Below, one piece after another: positions 17,547 through 26,387 of a stretch of DNA of 64,000 nucleotides; positions within the stretch are counted from its first letter, which is position 1; each line of letters begins with the position of its first letter. The position numbers were made by a program, and so were the translations under genes. The DNA is from Pseudomonadota bacterium (GTDB lineage Bacteria > Pseudomonadota > Alphaproteobacteria > Acetobacterales > Acetobacteraceae). Location of the stretch: the NCBI GenBank assembly GCA_019351895.1, contig JABBOH010000004.1, positions 1-64,000 on the forward strand, given 5' to 3'. Below the pieces are notes generated by a model. It worked only from the letters and a program-made list of their open reading frames with translations. It had not been told where the DNA came from and did not search any database.

Positions 17547-19004
17547 ATGCGCCCGACAACCCTGCCGACGATCCTGCTTGCGCTGGCCCTCGGCACGGTC
17601 GTTCTGGTGACGGCGGCGGCGCTGCGCGACCCCGAATACGACGAGGGCTACACTGCCTTCGTCACCTCGGCCGAGCCGCGCCCGGATTGGCCGGCGACGC
17701 CGTTTCGCGCCGGCGACATGCGCGCGGCCTTCGCGCCGGCACCCGCGCCCTGGGCCATCGCGGGCAATCTCCGGCGGACGGACGTGCATCCGCCACTTTA
17801 TTTCTGGACCGTCTGGGCGTGGCGCCGATTTTGGGGACCAGCACTTCTGCCGACCCGCATGCTGTCCGTCGGCTTCAGCCTTGGGGCGCTCGCGGCCGTG
17901 GCGGCGATTGCGGCGGAGGCGCGTTTCCCGGTGACGACCAGCCTCGCCCTTACCCTCGGCTGCTACGGCTTCGTCGAGACCGGGATCGTCGCCCGCGGCT
18001 ATGCCATGGCACAATGCCTGCTGATGGTCGGCCTGCTGCTGACGCTCAAGGCCGCGCCGCCGCACGCCGCATCCCGTTTCCGACTGTTCGGCGCAGGTCT
18101 GGCACTGGGCGCCGCCTGCTTCGCCAACTACCTCGCAGCCTTTCCCGCGGCGGCGGCGGTGCTCTGGTCCCTGTCGCGCCGTCCGCGCGGCGCGGCGCCC
18201 CTTTTGGCCGGATGGCTGCCCTTCGTGATGGCCGATCTCTTTTTCTTTCTGGCGGAGAGGAGCAGCCGGCCGGGCCAGTTCCCGGACTTCACCTGGATCG
18301 GCATGACGCGCGGCATGGCCCACGCCGTCGGCGGCGCCATCCTGGGCGGCTTGCCGCTCTATGTCACAGAGGGTCCCCCGCGCATCGTGACGACCGGGCT
18401 GCTGGGGCTCGTCCTCCTCGCGATGCTCGTGCTGCCCGTGTTGCGCTGGCGGCATCTCCCGCGCGGAGGCCCCCGATCGCTTCTGGCGCTCGCCGTCATC
18501 GCGACGCCCCTGGGCCTGCTGCTGATGGGCCTCGCCTCGCGGACCGCGCCGGTGGAAATCCGCTACGTCGCCTTCGCCCTGCCGCCGTTCGCGCTCCTGC
18601 TGGCGGCGAGCCTCCGCAGCCTGCCGCCCCTCTGGGGGCGGGTCGCGCCCGGAGCCCTGCTCGCCCTGCTGGCCGCCTCCATCGCCGGGCTGATGACGCG
18701 GCCGGAGACCATGCAGCCCGAGGGCGCCGCCGCCCGCGCGGCCTTCCGGGCGGTGGGCGACAATGGCCTCGTGCTGCTGCCGCGCGGCAACGACGGCGTG
18801 GGCGTCGTCTCCGCCTTCCTCACCGCCGCCCCCGACGGGCTGCATGTGCTGCTCGTCGGACCGAGTTCGCGGGTGCCCGCGCTGCGGCAAATCCTGCTCG
18901 GCTGGCAGCCGGTCGCCGCCGCCGAAATCGACGCCGACCGCGACAGTCGGGCGGCCGTTCCCCTCATGATGGAGGCCCTCCGGCGCGACCGGCAAATGCG
19001 TTGA
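17547..19004 (+). CDS. PMT/ArnT-type polytopic glycosyltransferase (GT39/GT83-like)
   Basis: A 485-residue membrane protein with about ten hydrophobic segments. After the first membrane helix comes the diagnostic acidic motif DPEYDEGYTAF (residues 28-38), and further on RRTDVHPPLYFWTVW. Together these mark the polyprenyl-phosphate-dependent glycosyltransferases (PMT, ArnT, RgtF relatives) that glycosylate substrates on the periplasmic face. It is divergent from the lipid A genes, so lipid A or another envelope glycan is a reasonable acceptor, but a protein acceptor is possible. The upstream gap contains a T-rich tract (17499-17517) that may be part of its promoter. Confidence 0.85.
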   Translation: MRPTTLPTILLALALGTVVLVTAAALRDPEYDEGYTAFVTSAEPRPDWPATPFRAGDMRAAFAPAPAPWAIAGNLRRTDVHPPLYFWTVWAWRRFWGPALLPTRMLSVGFSLGALAAVAAIAAEARFPVTTSLALTLGCYGFVETGIVARGYAMAQCLLMVGLLLTLKAAPPHAASRFRLFGAGLALGAACFANYLAAFPAAAAVLWSLSRRPRGAAPLLAGWLPFVMADLFFFLAERSSRPGQFPDFTWIGMTRGMAHAVGGAILGGLPLYVTEGPPRIVTTGLLGLVLLAMLVLPVLRWRHLPRGGPRSLLALAVIATPLGLLLMGLASRTAPVEIRYVAFALPPFALLLAASLRSLPPLWGRVAPGALLALLAASIAGLMTRPETMQPEGAAARAAFRAVGDNGLVLLPRGNDGVGVVSAFLTAAPDGLHVLLVGPSSRVPALRQILLGWQPVAAAEIDADRDSRAAVPLMMEALRRDRQMR

Positions 19005-19063
19005 CGCATGCTCGTTACGGCTTCTAGGCTGTTCTCCGACAGAATGAGCAGGATTATCGCCAG

Positions 19064-20539
19064 TTGCGGGCCACAATTCGATTTCTGCTCGGAGCGCATG
19101 CGCGGGAACTGCCGGATGTCGATCCGACCAGGACCGTGCTGCAGTATCTGCGTGAAGACGAAGCCCTGTGCGGGACCAAGGAAGGCTGCGCCGAGGGCGA
19201 TTGCGGCGCCTGCACCGTAACGCTCGCGGAACGCGACGGCCGGGGCGGCATCCGCTATCGCGCCGTCAACAGCTGCATCATGTTTATGCCCGCGCTCGAT
19301 GGACGGCAGTTGCTCGCGGTGGAGCATCTCGCCGATGACTGTGGCGGTCTGCACCCGGTGCAGCAGGCGATGGTCGACCATCACGCGTCGCAATGCGGGT
19401 TCTGCACGCCCGGCTTCGTGATGTCTCTCGCAACGCTCTACATGGCCGGCGATAATCCCGGCCGCGACGATACCGCCGACGCGCTCGCCGGGAACCTCTG
19501 CCGCTGCACCGGCTACCGTCCCATCCTCGACGCCGCGCGCGCGGCGCTCGCGCAGCCTGCGCGTTCTGGCGATGAGGCGACAATCTCGCTGCGCGCGCGT
19601 CTCGACGCGCTCGATACGGATAGCGAGACGCTGGCGGTCGAGGGCGCGGGCCGCCGCTACGTCGCGCCCCGCTCACTGGCCGAACTCACCGCCATTCTGA
19701 CGCGCGAGCCGTCGGCGCTGATCCTGGGCGGCGGGACCGACATCGGCCTCTGGGTCACGAAACAGCACCGCGACCTGCCGCTGACGGTCGCGACGGAACG
19801 TGTCGCTGAACTGAGACAGGTCACGGATACCGATACCCATGTCACCATCGGCGGCGCGGTCACCTACGCCGACGCGACGGCGCGCCTCGCCGCACTGCAT
19901 CCGGCGATCGGGCCGCTCATCCGGCGCATCGGCTCCCGCCAGATCCGGGAGCGCGGCACCATCGGCGGCAACCTCGCCAATGCCTCGCCCATCGGGGACA
20001 TGCCGCCGCTTCTGCTCGCACTCGACGCCGTGCTGATCCTGGCGAGTGCCGATGGCCTCCGCCGCGTGCCGGTCACAGAGTTCTTCCGGAGCTACCGCAC
20101 GACGGCGCTCGGGCCGGGAGAGGTGCTGGCGGCGATCGAAATACCGCGCCCCGCCGCCGAGTTGCGCCTTGGCGTCTACAAGGTCTCCAAGCGCTTCGAC
20201 CAGGACATCTCGGGCGTGTGCGCCGCGTTTGCCGTGACCCTGGCCGAGGGGCGCGTGCAATCCGCGCGCATCGCCTTCGGCGGAATCGCGGCGACACCCG
20301 CGCGCGCCCACGCCGCCGAAGCGGCCTTGAACGGCGCGCCGTGGAGCGCCGAGGGCCTGCGCGCGGCAATGGACGCCATCGACGACGGCTTCACCCCGAT
20401 CAGCGACATGCGCGCCTCGGCCGGCTACCGCAAGCTCGTCGCGCGCAATCTGCTGCTGAAATTCCACCTCGAGAACCCCGCCGATCTGGCGGACGCGATC
20501 GCGCTGCGTCTCGACCTTGCGGAAGGGATGCGGGCATGA
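19064..20539 (+). CDS. xdhA: Xanthine dehydrogenase small subunit XdhA
   Basis: A 491-residue iron-sulfur/FAD subunit. The plant-type [2Fe-2S] ligands are Cys42, Cys47 and Cys50 (GCAEGDCGAC) with Cys71; the second cluster is in CGFCTPGF and CRCTGY; the FAD domain has ILGGGTDIGLWVTK and GTIGGNLANASPIGD. It passes electrons from the XdhB molybdenum site to NAD+. The start is a TTG at 19064 (RATIRFLLG), fitting the family N-terminus; no in-frame ATG lies nearby. The stop overlaps the xdhB start (ATGA), marking an xdhABC operon. Confidence 0.96.
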   Translation: MRATIRFLLGAHARELPDVDPTRTVLQYLREDEALCGTKEGCAEGDCGACTVTLAERDGRGGIRYRAVNSCIMFMPALDGRQLLAVEHLADDCGGLHPVQQAMVDHHASQCGFCTPGFVMSLATLYMAGDNPGRDDTADALAGNLCRCTGYRPILDAARAALAQPARSGDEATISLRARLDALDTDSETLAVEGAGRRYVAPRSLAELTAILTREPSALILGGGTDIGLWVTKQHRDLPLTVATERVAELRQVTDTDTHVTIGGAVTYADATARLAALHPAIGPLIRRIGSRQIRERGTIGGNLANASPIGDMPPLLLALDAVLILASADGLRRVPVTEFFRSYRTTALGPGEVLAAIEIPRPAAELRLGVYKVSKRFDQDISGVCAAFAVTLAEGRVQSARIAFGGIAATPARAHAAEAALNGAPWSAEGLRAAMDAIDDGFTPISDMRASAGYRKLVARNLLLKFHLENPADLADAIALRLDLAEGMRA

Positions 20540-22905
20540 GCAGCAACATCGGCGTATCGCATCCGCATGACAGCGCCCCGCTGCATGCGAGCGGCACGGC
20601 GATCTATATCGACGACATGCCGGAGCCCCGCGCGCTCCTGCATGCCTATATCGGCCTCAGCACGGAGGCGCATGCGCGCATCGTCGCGCGCGACCTGTCG
20701 GCTGTGCGGACCGCGCCGGGGGTTGTCGCCGTCATCGCCGCCGAGGATGTGCCGGGCGTCAACGACATCGGCCCGAGCCTGCCCGGCGATCCGATCTTTG
20801 CCGATGATGTCACGGAATATCACGGGCAGGCACTGTTCGCGGTGGCTGCGACCACACGCGAGGCGGCGCGCGCCGCCGCGGCCCTCGCGGTGATCGCATA
20901 CGAACCGCTGCCGGCGATCCTGACCCTCGACGAGGCGCTGGCGCGCGAGGATGCCCGCGTCTTGCCGAGCCGGCTCATCAAGCGTGGCGAGCCCGAGACG
21001 GCCATTGCCCGCGCGCCGCATCGTCTTCGGGGAACCCTGCGCATCGGCGGGCAGGATCATTTTTACCTCGAAGGTCAGATCGCGGTGTCGCAACCGGGCG
21101 AGCAGGGCGACATGCTGATCTTCAGCTCCACGCAGAACCCTTCGGAGATCCAACACCTCGTGGCCCGCGCGCTGGCGGTGCCGGATCATAACGTCGTTTG
21201 CGAAACCCGCCGCATGGGGGGCGGGTTCGGCGGCAAGGAAAGTCAGGCCGCGATCCCCGCCGCGATCTCCGCGATCCTCGCCGCGCTCACGAAGCGGCCG
21301 GTCAAGCTGCGTCTCGACCGTGACGACGACATGGTTCTGACCGGCAAGCGCCACCCGTTCCGGATCGACTACGATGTCGGGTTCGACGGCAGCGGCCGGA
21401 TCGAGGGCATCGATTTCGTCCTGGCGGGCGACTGCGGCTTCTCGCCCGACCTTTCAGGCGGCATCAACGACCGCGCGATGATGCATGTCGACAACTGCTA
21501 CTTCCTCGAGAACATCTCGATTCTGTCGCACCGTTGCAAGACCAACACTGTGTCGAATACTGCCTTCCGTGGGTTCGGCGGCCCGCAGGGCATCATGGCG
21601 ATCGAATACGTCATGGATGAAATCGCGCGGCACCGGCGGCGCGATCCGTTGGAGATCCGGCGGCTCAATTTCTACGGTGATGGCCCGCGCAACGTCACGC
21701 CCTATGGCATGGCGGTCGAGGACAACGTCATCGGCGAGCTCGTCGAGGAGCTTGCCCGCAGCGCGGACTATGCGGAACGGCTGCAGGAGGTCGCGGCCTT
21801 CAACGAGCGCAGCGACTGGATCAAGCGCGGGCTCGCCCTGGTGCCGGTCAAGTTCGGCATTTCCTTCACCGCGATCCACTTGAACCAAGCGGGCGCGCTG
21901 GTGCAACTCTACACCGACGGCTCGGTCCTGCTGAACCATGGCGGCACGGAGATGGGCCAGGGACTGTTCATCAAGGTGGCGCAGGTCGTCGCCGAGGAAT
22001 TCGGCATCCCGGTGGAGCGCGTGCGGGTCAGCGCCACGAACACGTCGAAGGTGCCGAACACGTCGCCGACGGCCGCCTCGGCGGGCACCGACCTCAATGC
22101 CAAGGCGGCGCAGGCGGCGGCGCATGCCATCAAGCAGCGCCTCGCCCATGTCGCGGCCGGCGAGTTCGGCGTGCCGCCGACGGCCGTCATCTTCGCCAAT
22201 GGCGAGGTCATCGGCGGGCGGCGCCGGATGAGATTGGCGGAACTCGCGAAACTCGCGCGGATGCAGCGGGTGTCGATGTCGTCCACGGGTTTCTACGCCA
22301 CTCCGAAGATCCAGTTCGACCCGGTGAGCCAGACGGGCCGCCCCTTCTACTACTTTGCCTACGGAGCCGCGCTTGCCGAGGTCGAGGTCGACGGGCTGAC
22401 CGGCGAGTATCGCCAGCGGCGGGTGGATATCCTTCATGACTGCGGCAAGTCGCTGAACCCCGCGATCGACCTCGGCCAGATCGAGGGCGGCTTCGTCCAG
22501 GGCGCGGGATGGCTGACCACGGAGGAGCTATGGTGGGACGCGTCTGGCCAGTTGCGCACGCATGCGCCCTCCACCTACAAAATCCCGGCAATCGGCGACC
22601 TGCCGCCCATCTTCAACACGCGCATCTACCAGTCGGGCCGCAACCGGGAGAACGCGATCTTCCGCTCCAAGGCCGTGGGCGAACCGCCGCTCAACCTCGG
22701 CATCGCCGTGTTCCTGGCGATCAAGGACGCGGTCATGGCCTTCGCGGCGAGCCGCCGTCCCTGCAGCCTCGACGCGCCGGCGACGCCCGAGCGGGTGCTG
22801 ATGGCGATCGAGCGGCTTCGCGCGGGTGGCGCGGCCTCGTCGGACGAGGTGCCCGTTCCAGGCACGGCGGCCGGACGCCCGCCGGACGCCGAGGCTGCTG
22901 AATAA
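20536..22905 (+). CDS. xdhB: Xanthine dehydrogenase molybdopterin-binding subunit XdhB
   Basis: A 789-residue molybdenum subunit that hydroxylates hypoxanthine and xanthine. Cofactor and active-site motifs are all present: GGGFGGKES, NTAFRGFGGPQGIMAIEYV, the GGTEMGQGLF loop, PTAASAGTDLN, and GEPPLNLGIAVF carrying the catalytic glutamate. The start at 20536 overlaps the xdhA stop, and the stop overlaps the xdhC start (TAATG at 22903-22907). Purine catabolism or salvage is the expected role; no other purine degradation gene is adjacent. Confidence 0.96.
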   Translation: MSSNIGVSHPHDSAPLHASGTAIYIDDMPEPRALLHAYIGLSTEAHARIVARDLSAVRTAPGVVAVIAAEDVPGVNDIGPSLPGDPIFADDVTEYHGQALFAVAATTREAARAAAALAVIAYEPLPAILTLDEALAREDARVLPSRLIKRGEPETAIARAPHRLRGTLRIGGQDHFYLEGQIAVSQPGEQGDMLIFSSTQNPSEIQHLVARALAVPDHNVVCETRRMGGGFGGKESQAAIPAAISAILAALTKRPVKLRLDRDDDMVLTGKRHPFRIDYDVGFDGSGRIEGIDFVLAGDCGFSPDLSGGINDRAMMHVDNCYFLENISILSHRCKTNTVSNTAFRGFGGPQGIMAIEYVMDEIARHRRRDPLEIRRLNFYGDGPRNVTPYGMAVEDNVIGELVEELARSADYAERLQEVAAFNERSDWIKRGLALVPVKFGISFTAIHLNQAGALVQLYTDGSVLLNHGGTEMGQGLFIKVAQVVAEEFGIPVERVRVSATNTSKVPNTSPTAASAGTDLNAKAAQAAAHAIKQRLAHVAAGEFGVPPTAVIFANGEVIGGRRRMRLAELAKLARMQRVSMSSTGFYATPKIQFDPVSQTGRPFYYFAYGAALAEVEVDGLTGEYRQRRVDILHDCGKSLNPAIDLGQIEGGFVQGAGWLTTEELWWDASGQLRTHAPSTYKIPAIGDLPPIFNTRIYQSGRNRENAIFRSKAVGEPPLNLGIAVFLAIKDAVMAFAASRRPCSLDAPATPERVLMAIERLRAGGAASSDEVPVPGTAAGRPPDAEAAE

Positions 22906-23783
22906 TGCCCTCCTGGCTCGACGCGCTCGCGGCGCTCGACCGCGCCGATGAAGCCTGCGTTCTGGTGAGCGTGATCGCGGCCCGCGGCTCGGCCCCGCGG
23001 GAGGCCGGGGTAAAGATGGTCGTCTCGGCCACGGGCAGTTGGGACACGATCGGCGGCGGCAATCTGGAGCACCAGAGCATCCTGACCGCGCGCGCGATGC
23101 TCGCGGGCGGCGGTCGCGCGCCCGCCCAGCGCGATTTCCCGCTTGGCCCGGCGCTCGGCCAGTGCTGCGGCGGCGCGACGACGGTGCTGTTCGAGCCGAT
23201 CCGGCCGCCGGCCTGGACCGTCGCGTTGTTCGGCGCGGGTCATGTCGGGCGCGCGCTCGCGAAGCTGCTGGGCGAGCTGCCCTGCCGGCTGATCTGGTTC
23301 GACGCCCGGCCCGATATCTTCCCGGGGGCGTTTCCAACCAATACACGGCTGCGTCATTCGACGACGGCGGCCGACATCGCAGACCTGCGGCCCGGGGCTT
23401 CCGCGCTGATCATGACGCATGACCACGCAACCGACTTCACCTTGACCGAAAGCGCGCTCGCCCGCGACGACCTCGCCTTCATCGGCACGATCGGCTCGGA
23501 GACAAAGCGGGCCCGTTTCGTGAGCCGGCTGCGGCGCGCGGGGCTGTCGGAGGACCGGCTCGCGCGGCTCCATTGCCCGATCGGATTGCCCGGCATCGGA
23601 ACGAAACTGCCGGCGGAAATCGCGATCGCGGTGGCGGCTCAGCTTCTTGCCCACCGTCCGCCCGCGCGGGCAGCCTCCGATCAGCCTACACCGGCCGCAC
23701 CTGAGGGTTGCGGAGCGGGCGGGTGCGACGCCTGCAGCCCGCCGCCTGCATCACCGTCCACCGGCTCATCCCGCACGAATTAG
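22905..23783 (+). CDS. xdhC: Xanthine dehydrogenase accessory protein XdhC
   Basis: A 292-residue protein that binds molybdenum cofactor, promotes its sulfuration and delivers it to XdhB. Conserved features are RGSAPREAGVKMVVS, TIGGGNLEHQS, GPALGQCCGGATTVLFE with paired cysteines, a Rossmann-like domain with GAGHVGRALAKLL, and the final FIGTIGSETKRARFVSRL. The C-terminus has an extra cysteine-containing tail (GCGAGGCDACSPP) of the sort often seen in XdhC. It is the last gene of the operon; a separate promoter for the next gene follows. Confidence 0.95.
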   Translation: MPSWLDALAALDRADEACVLVSVIAARGSAPREAGVKMVVSATGSWDTIGGGNLEHQSILTARAMLAGGGRAPAQRDFPLGPALGQCCGGATTVLFEPIRPPAWTVALFGAGHVGRALAKLLGELPCRLIWFDARPDIFPGAFPTNTRLRHSTTAADIADLRPGASALIMTHDHATDFTLTESALARDDLAFIGTIGSETKRARFVSRLRRAGLSEDRLARLHCPIGLPGIGTKLPAEIAIAVAAQLLAHRPPARAASDQPTPAAPEGCGAGGCDACSPPPASPSTGSSRTN

Positions 23784-23785
23784 AT

Positions 23786-23813
23786 TTGACTTCGTAATGA
23801 CAATGATTATCCT
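23786..23813 (+). promoter_or_regulatory. Candidate promoter with a Fur-box-like operator before the DUF4274 gene
   Basis: TTGACT (23786-23791), a 16-base spacer and TATCCT (23808-23813) form a plausible sigma-70 type promoter. The segment at 23794-23811 (GTAATGACAATGATTATC) matches 15 of 18 positions of the classical 19-base E. coli Fur box when aligned by eye, and covers the spacer and -10, where a repressor would block RNA polymerase. The DUF4274 start codon lies about 38 bases downstream. This AT-rich patch stands out in a GC-rich surrounding. Whether this organism's Fur reads the classical box is unknown. Confidence 0.55.
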
Positions 23814-23848
23814 CCGGCTGCTTATTTTGCCAACCGAGGGGACGGACC

Positions 23849-24433
23849 ATGGGGCAGGCAATCGCCGAGCCGAGCGAAGGCGATCTCGACCATCTCATCT
23901 TGAGCGACGATCCCGTCATCAGCGCATTCACCCGATGGCTTGTGACGGAAGCGGGGCCCGACGATTGGCACCGCGTCGCGTCGGGCTGGAACTGGGATGC
24001 CGGCGAGGATCCGCTTTGGTGGATCGCGACCCGCCCGGACTGCGACAAGGCGACGGCGCTGATGATGCTCTGGAAGACAGCAGCTAACCATCCGACCGGC
24101 GATACGGGCGAGGACTGCGCCGACGACGATGAGCACGATCTCAATCAGGCGATCCGGTCGCGCTGGGACAGCGGCTTCTATGTCCGCTCCGAACTATCCT
24201 TCGACTTCCGGAGAGACGTGTATCTGAGCGACCTCGTGGCCTGCCATCGTCACTTCGGCGATGCGGTCGAGATGATCATGCCGCCCGACATGCGCCAACT
24301 CGAGGGGCGCATCCTCGAAACCTTCGGCTGTGTCGAAGGCATCCCTGCGCGGTTCTGGGATCTCGCAGAGGAAGATGACGATTTCGGCGAGGACGAGACC
24401 TGGGAGCCGGAAGCCGAAGCGGCAGACGCCTGA
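23849..24433 (+). CDS. DUF4274 domain-containing protein
   Basis: A 194-residue acidic, cytosolic protein. The central part WHRVASGWNWDAGEDPLWWIATRPDCDKATALMMLWK (about residues 38-74) fits the DUF4274 pattern of a NWD-x-G block followed by a conserved CD-x-x-TAL block. Both ends are rich in Asp and Glu, especially the tail EEDDDFGEDETWEPEAEAADA. No catalytic motif is visible and no function is known to me for the family. It is separated from xdhC by its own candidate promoter with a Fur-box-like sequence, suggesting iron-responsive expression. It converges on metW. Confidence 0.75.
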   Translation: MGQAIAEPSEGDLDHLILSDDPVISAFTRWLVTEAGPDDWHRVASGWNWDAGEDPLWWIATRPDCDKATALMMLWKTAANHPTGDTGEDCADDDEHDLNQAIRSRWDSGFYVRSELSFDFRRDVYLSDLVACHRHFGDAVEMIMPPDMRQLEGRILETFGCVEGIPARFWDLAEEDDDFGEDETWEPEAEAADA

Positions 24434-24451
24434 CCAGACGCGCGGTGCCGG

Positions 24452-25105
24452 TCAGCCGCGGCGGAGCACGAACAACCCCTGCTCGCCGAAGAGGTTGGCG
24501 AGGTAGGGGAAGCGCCGCCACGGGGCGCGGTGGCCCTCGTCATCGAGCGCGAGCCACTGCTCCACGACATATCCCTCCGCCACGCAGAGGTCGAAAAAGT
24601 CCTGGATGGTGCAAGGATGGATGTTGGGCGTCTCGTACCACATCCGGTTCCAGCTCTTGGTCATCGGCATGCGGCCCTTGAGCAACAGCTGGGCGCGCAG
24701 ATACCAGTGGCCGAAGTTGGGAAAGCTCACGATCGCCCGCGTGCTGATGCGCAGCATCTGGCGGAGCACCGCGAGCGGGTGTTCCACCGCCTGAAGCGTG
24801 CGCGAGAGCACCACATAGTCGAAGGCCTGATCGGGGTAGTGGACGAGATCGGTATCGGCGTCGCCCTGCATCACCGGCAAGCCATGCGCGACCGCCCGCG
24901 TCACCAGCGCCATGTCGAGTTCGATGCCGCGTGCGTCACAGCCCTGGGTGCGGAACAAATGGCCGATCAGCGCGCCGTCGCCGCAGCCGATATCGAGCAC
25001 CCGCGCGCCCGGCGTCACCAGCCCCGCAATGAGCTGGAGATCGACGCGCATCCCCCTCGCGGCATCGCGCACGGCATCGGGGGCGCGCTCCGCGCCGTCC
25101 GGCAT
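24452..25105 (-). CDS. metW: Methionine biosynthesis protein MetW
   Basis: A 217-residue SAM-dependent methyltransferase-like protein. Motif I is VLDIGCGDGALIGHL, and the MetW block FDYVVLSRTLQAVEHPLAVLRQMLRI with FPNFGHWYLRAQLLLKGRMP is intact. MetW works with MetX in homoserine acetylation for methionine synthesis in many Proteobacteria; its own reaction is not well defined. The start (25105) overlaps the last base of the metX stop, so the two genes are translationally coupled as in most alphaproteobacteria. Confidence 0.95.
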   Translation of the reverse strand: MPDGAERAPDAVRDAARGMRVDLQLIAGLVTPGARVLDIGCGDGALIGHLFRTQGCDARGIELDMALVTRAVAHGLPVMQGDADTDLVHYPDQAFDYVVLSRTLQAVEHPLAVLRQMLRISTRAIVSFPNFGHWYLRAQLLLKGRMPMTKSWNRMWYETPNIHPCTIQDFFDLCVAEGYVVEQWLALDDEGHRAPWRRFPYLANLFGEQGLFVLRRG

Positions 25106-26262
25106 CACGCCCTTTCCCGCGGTTTCAGGCCGCGATGCTCGGCGCAGCCCGCGATGAAGCCCGCGATGGTGCGGTGGAAGTCCGGCTCGTCCAGCAGAAA
25201 GGCGTCGTGCCCCTTGTCGCTCGCGATCTCGACGAAGCTCACATTCGCCGCGACACGAATGAGCGCGTTGACCACGGCACGGCTGGCGGGCGTCGGGAAC
25301 AGCCAGTCGGAGCTGAAGGAGACCAGACAGAAGCGGGTGCGGGCGCCCTCGAAGGCGCGGGACAGTTCGCCGCCATGCTCGGCCGCGAGGTCGAAGAAAT
25401 CCATCGCCCGGGTGATGCTGAGGTAGGAATTCGCGTCGAAGCGGCGGACGAAGGTGCTGCCCTGGTATTGCAGGTAGCTCTCCACCTCGAAGCGGTCGTC
25501 GAGCAGCGTGAGGCTGGTCGCGTCCCGCAGGCGGCGGCCGAACTTCCGGGTCAGCGCCTGCTCGCTGAGATAGGTGATGTGGGCGACCATGCGCGCGACC
25601 GCGAGGCCACGGGCGGGTGTCGCGCGCTCGCGCCAGTATTCCCCGCCATGCCAGTCCGGATCGGCGAAGATCGCCTGCCGCCCGACCTCGTTGAAGGCGA
25701 TGTTCTGTGCCGAGTGATGGGCGGCGGTCGCGATCGGGATGGCGGCGAAGACGGCCTCGGGGTAGGTCGCGGCCCATTCCAGCACCTGCATGCCGCCCAT
25801 CGATCCGCCGATGACCGCAAAAAGCTGGCGGATGCCGAGGTGGTCGACGAGCTTCTTCTGCGCGCGGACCATGTCGCGGATGGTGATAGGCGGGAACTCG
25901 TGCCCCCAGGGCTCGCCCGGCCTCTCGTCATGGGGCGTGCCGGGCCCGGTGCTGCCCATGCAGCCGCCGAGCACATTCGCGCAGATGACGAAGAAGCGGT
26001 CCGTGTCGACGGGCAGGCCAGGGCCCACGAGGCTGGACCACCAGCCGCCGCGCCCGGTCAGCGGATGGGTCTCGGCGACATACTGGTCGCCGGTCAGCGC
26101 GTGGCAGATGAGAATGGCGTTGCCGCCGACAGCGTCGAGCGTGCCGTACGTCCGGTAGGCGACGGCGAGGCTGCGCAACGAGCGGCCGCAGTCGAGCGCT
26201 AACCCGTCGGGGAACACGACGGTCTGATGCGCGATCTCCGCGAGGGGCTCAAGCTGGTCCAT
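25105..26262 (-). CDS. metX: Homoserine O-acetyltransferase MetX
   Basis: A 385-residue alpha/beta hydrolase-fold acyltransferase. The nucleophile is in [14 protein letters not shown]; the catalytic Asp and His are in SSDWLFPT and [10 protein letters not shown] near the C-terminus; [12 protein letters not shown] is the conserved oxyanion region. It activates homoserine for direct sulfhydrylation to homocysteine. MetX-type enzymes can use acetyl- or succinyl-CoA, which sequence alone does not settle here. The leader upstream is highly structured (see 26263-26387). No strong ribosome binding site precedes the ATG at 26262. Confidence 0.95.
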   Translation of the reverse strand: MDQLEPLAEIAHQTVVFPDGLALDCGRSLRSLAVAYRTYGTLDAVGGNAILICHALTGDQYVAETHPLTGRGGWWSSLVGPGLPVDTDRFFVICANVLGGCMGSTGPGTPHDERPGEPWGHEFPPITIRDMVRAQKKLVDHLGIRQLFAVIGGSMGGMQVLEWAATYPEAVFAAIPIATAAHHSAQNIAFNEVGRQAIFADPDWHGGEYWRERATPARGLAVARMVAHITYLSEQALTRKFGRRLRDATSLTLLDDRFEVESYLQYQGSTFVRRFDANSYLSITRAMDFFDLAAEHGGELSRAFEGARTRFCLVSFSSDWLFPTPASRAVVNALIRVAANVSFVEIASDKGHDAFLLDEPDFHRTIAGFIAGCAEHRGLKPRERA

Positions 26263-26387
26263 CAGGGTCTGATAAGCCGCGCGCGGCCACGCGGCAATCG
26301 GGACCGGGGCGCGGCTGATGAGACGGTTTCGATCCCTCCCGGTCGGCGGCGGCCGAGATCCGGGTCCCCTCAGCCGACCGGCAAAGC
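26263..26387 (-). promoter_or_regulatory. Structured leader between blh and metX
   Basis: This 125-base gap between two leftward genes is full of dyads. GCGCGGCT (26309-26316) can pair with AGCCGCGC (26275-26282), just before the metX start. GCCGCGCGCGGC (26276-26287) is a perfect palindrome. CCGGTCGGC (26339-26347) and GCCGACCGG (26373-26381) form a nine-base stem right after the blh stop, possibly a terminator, though it lacks a U tract. Alphaproteobacterial metX leaders often carry SAM-II riboswitches, but I could not match that consensus here. Confidence 0.4.

Noticed and set aside
17163-19076. A 637-codon antisense frame over the PMT-type transferase
   Set aside because: Low-complexity charged translation (many Gln, Arg, Gly) with no motifs; the sense frame has membrane segments and the transferase motifs.
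26263-26387. SAM-II riboswitch before metX
   Set aside because: Dyads exist, but I could not align the GAUAAA...GCUAAAAAGG type core; it is therefore listed only as a structured leader.
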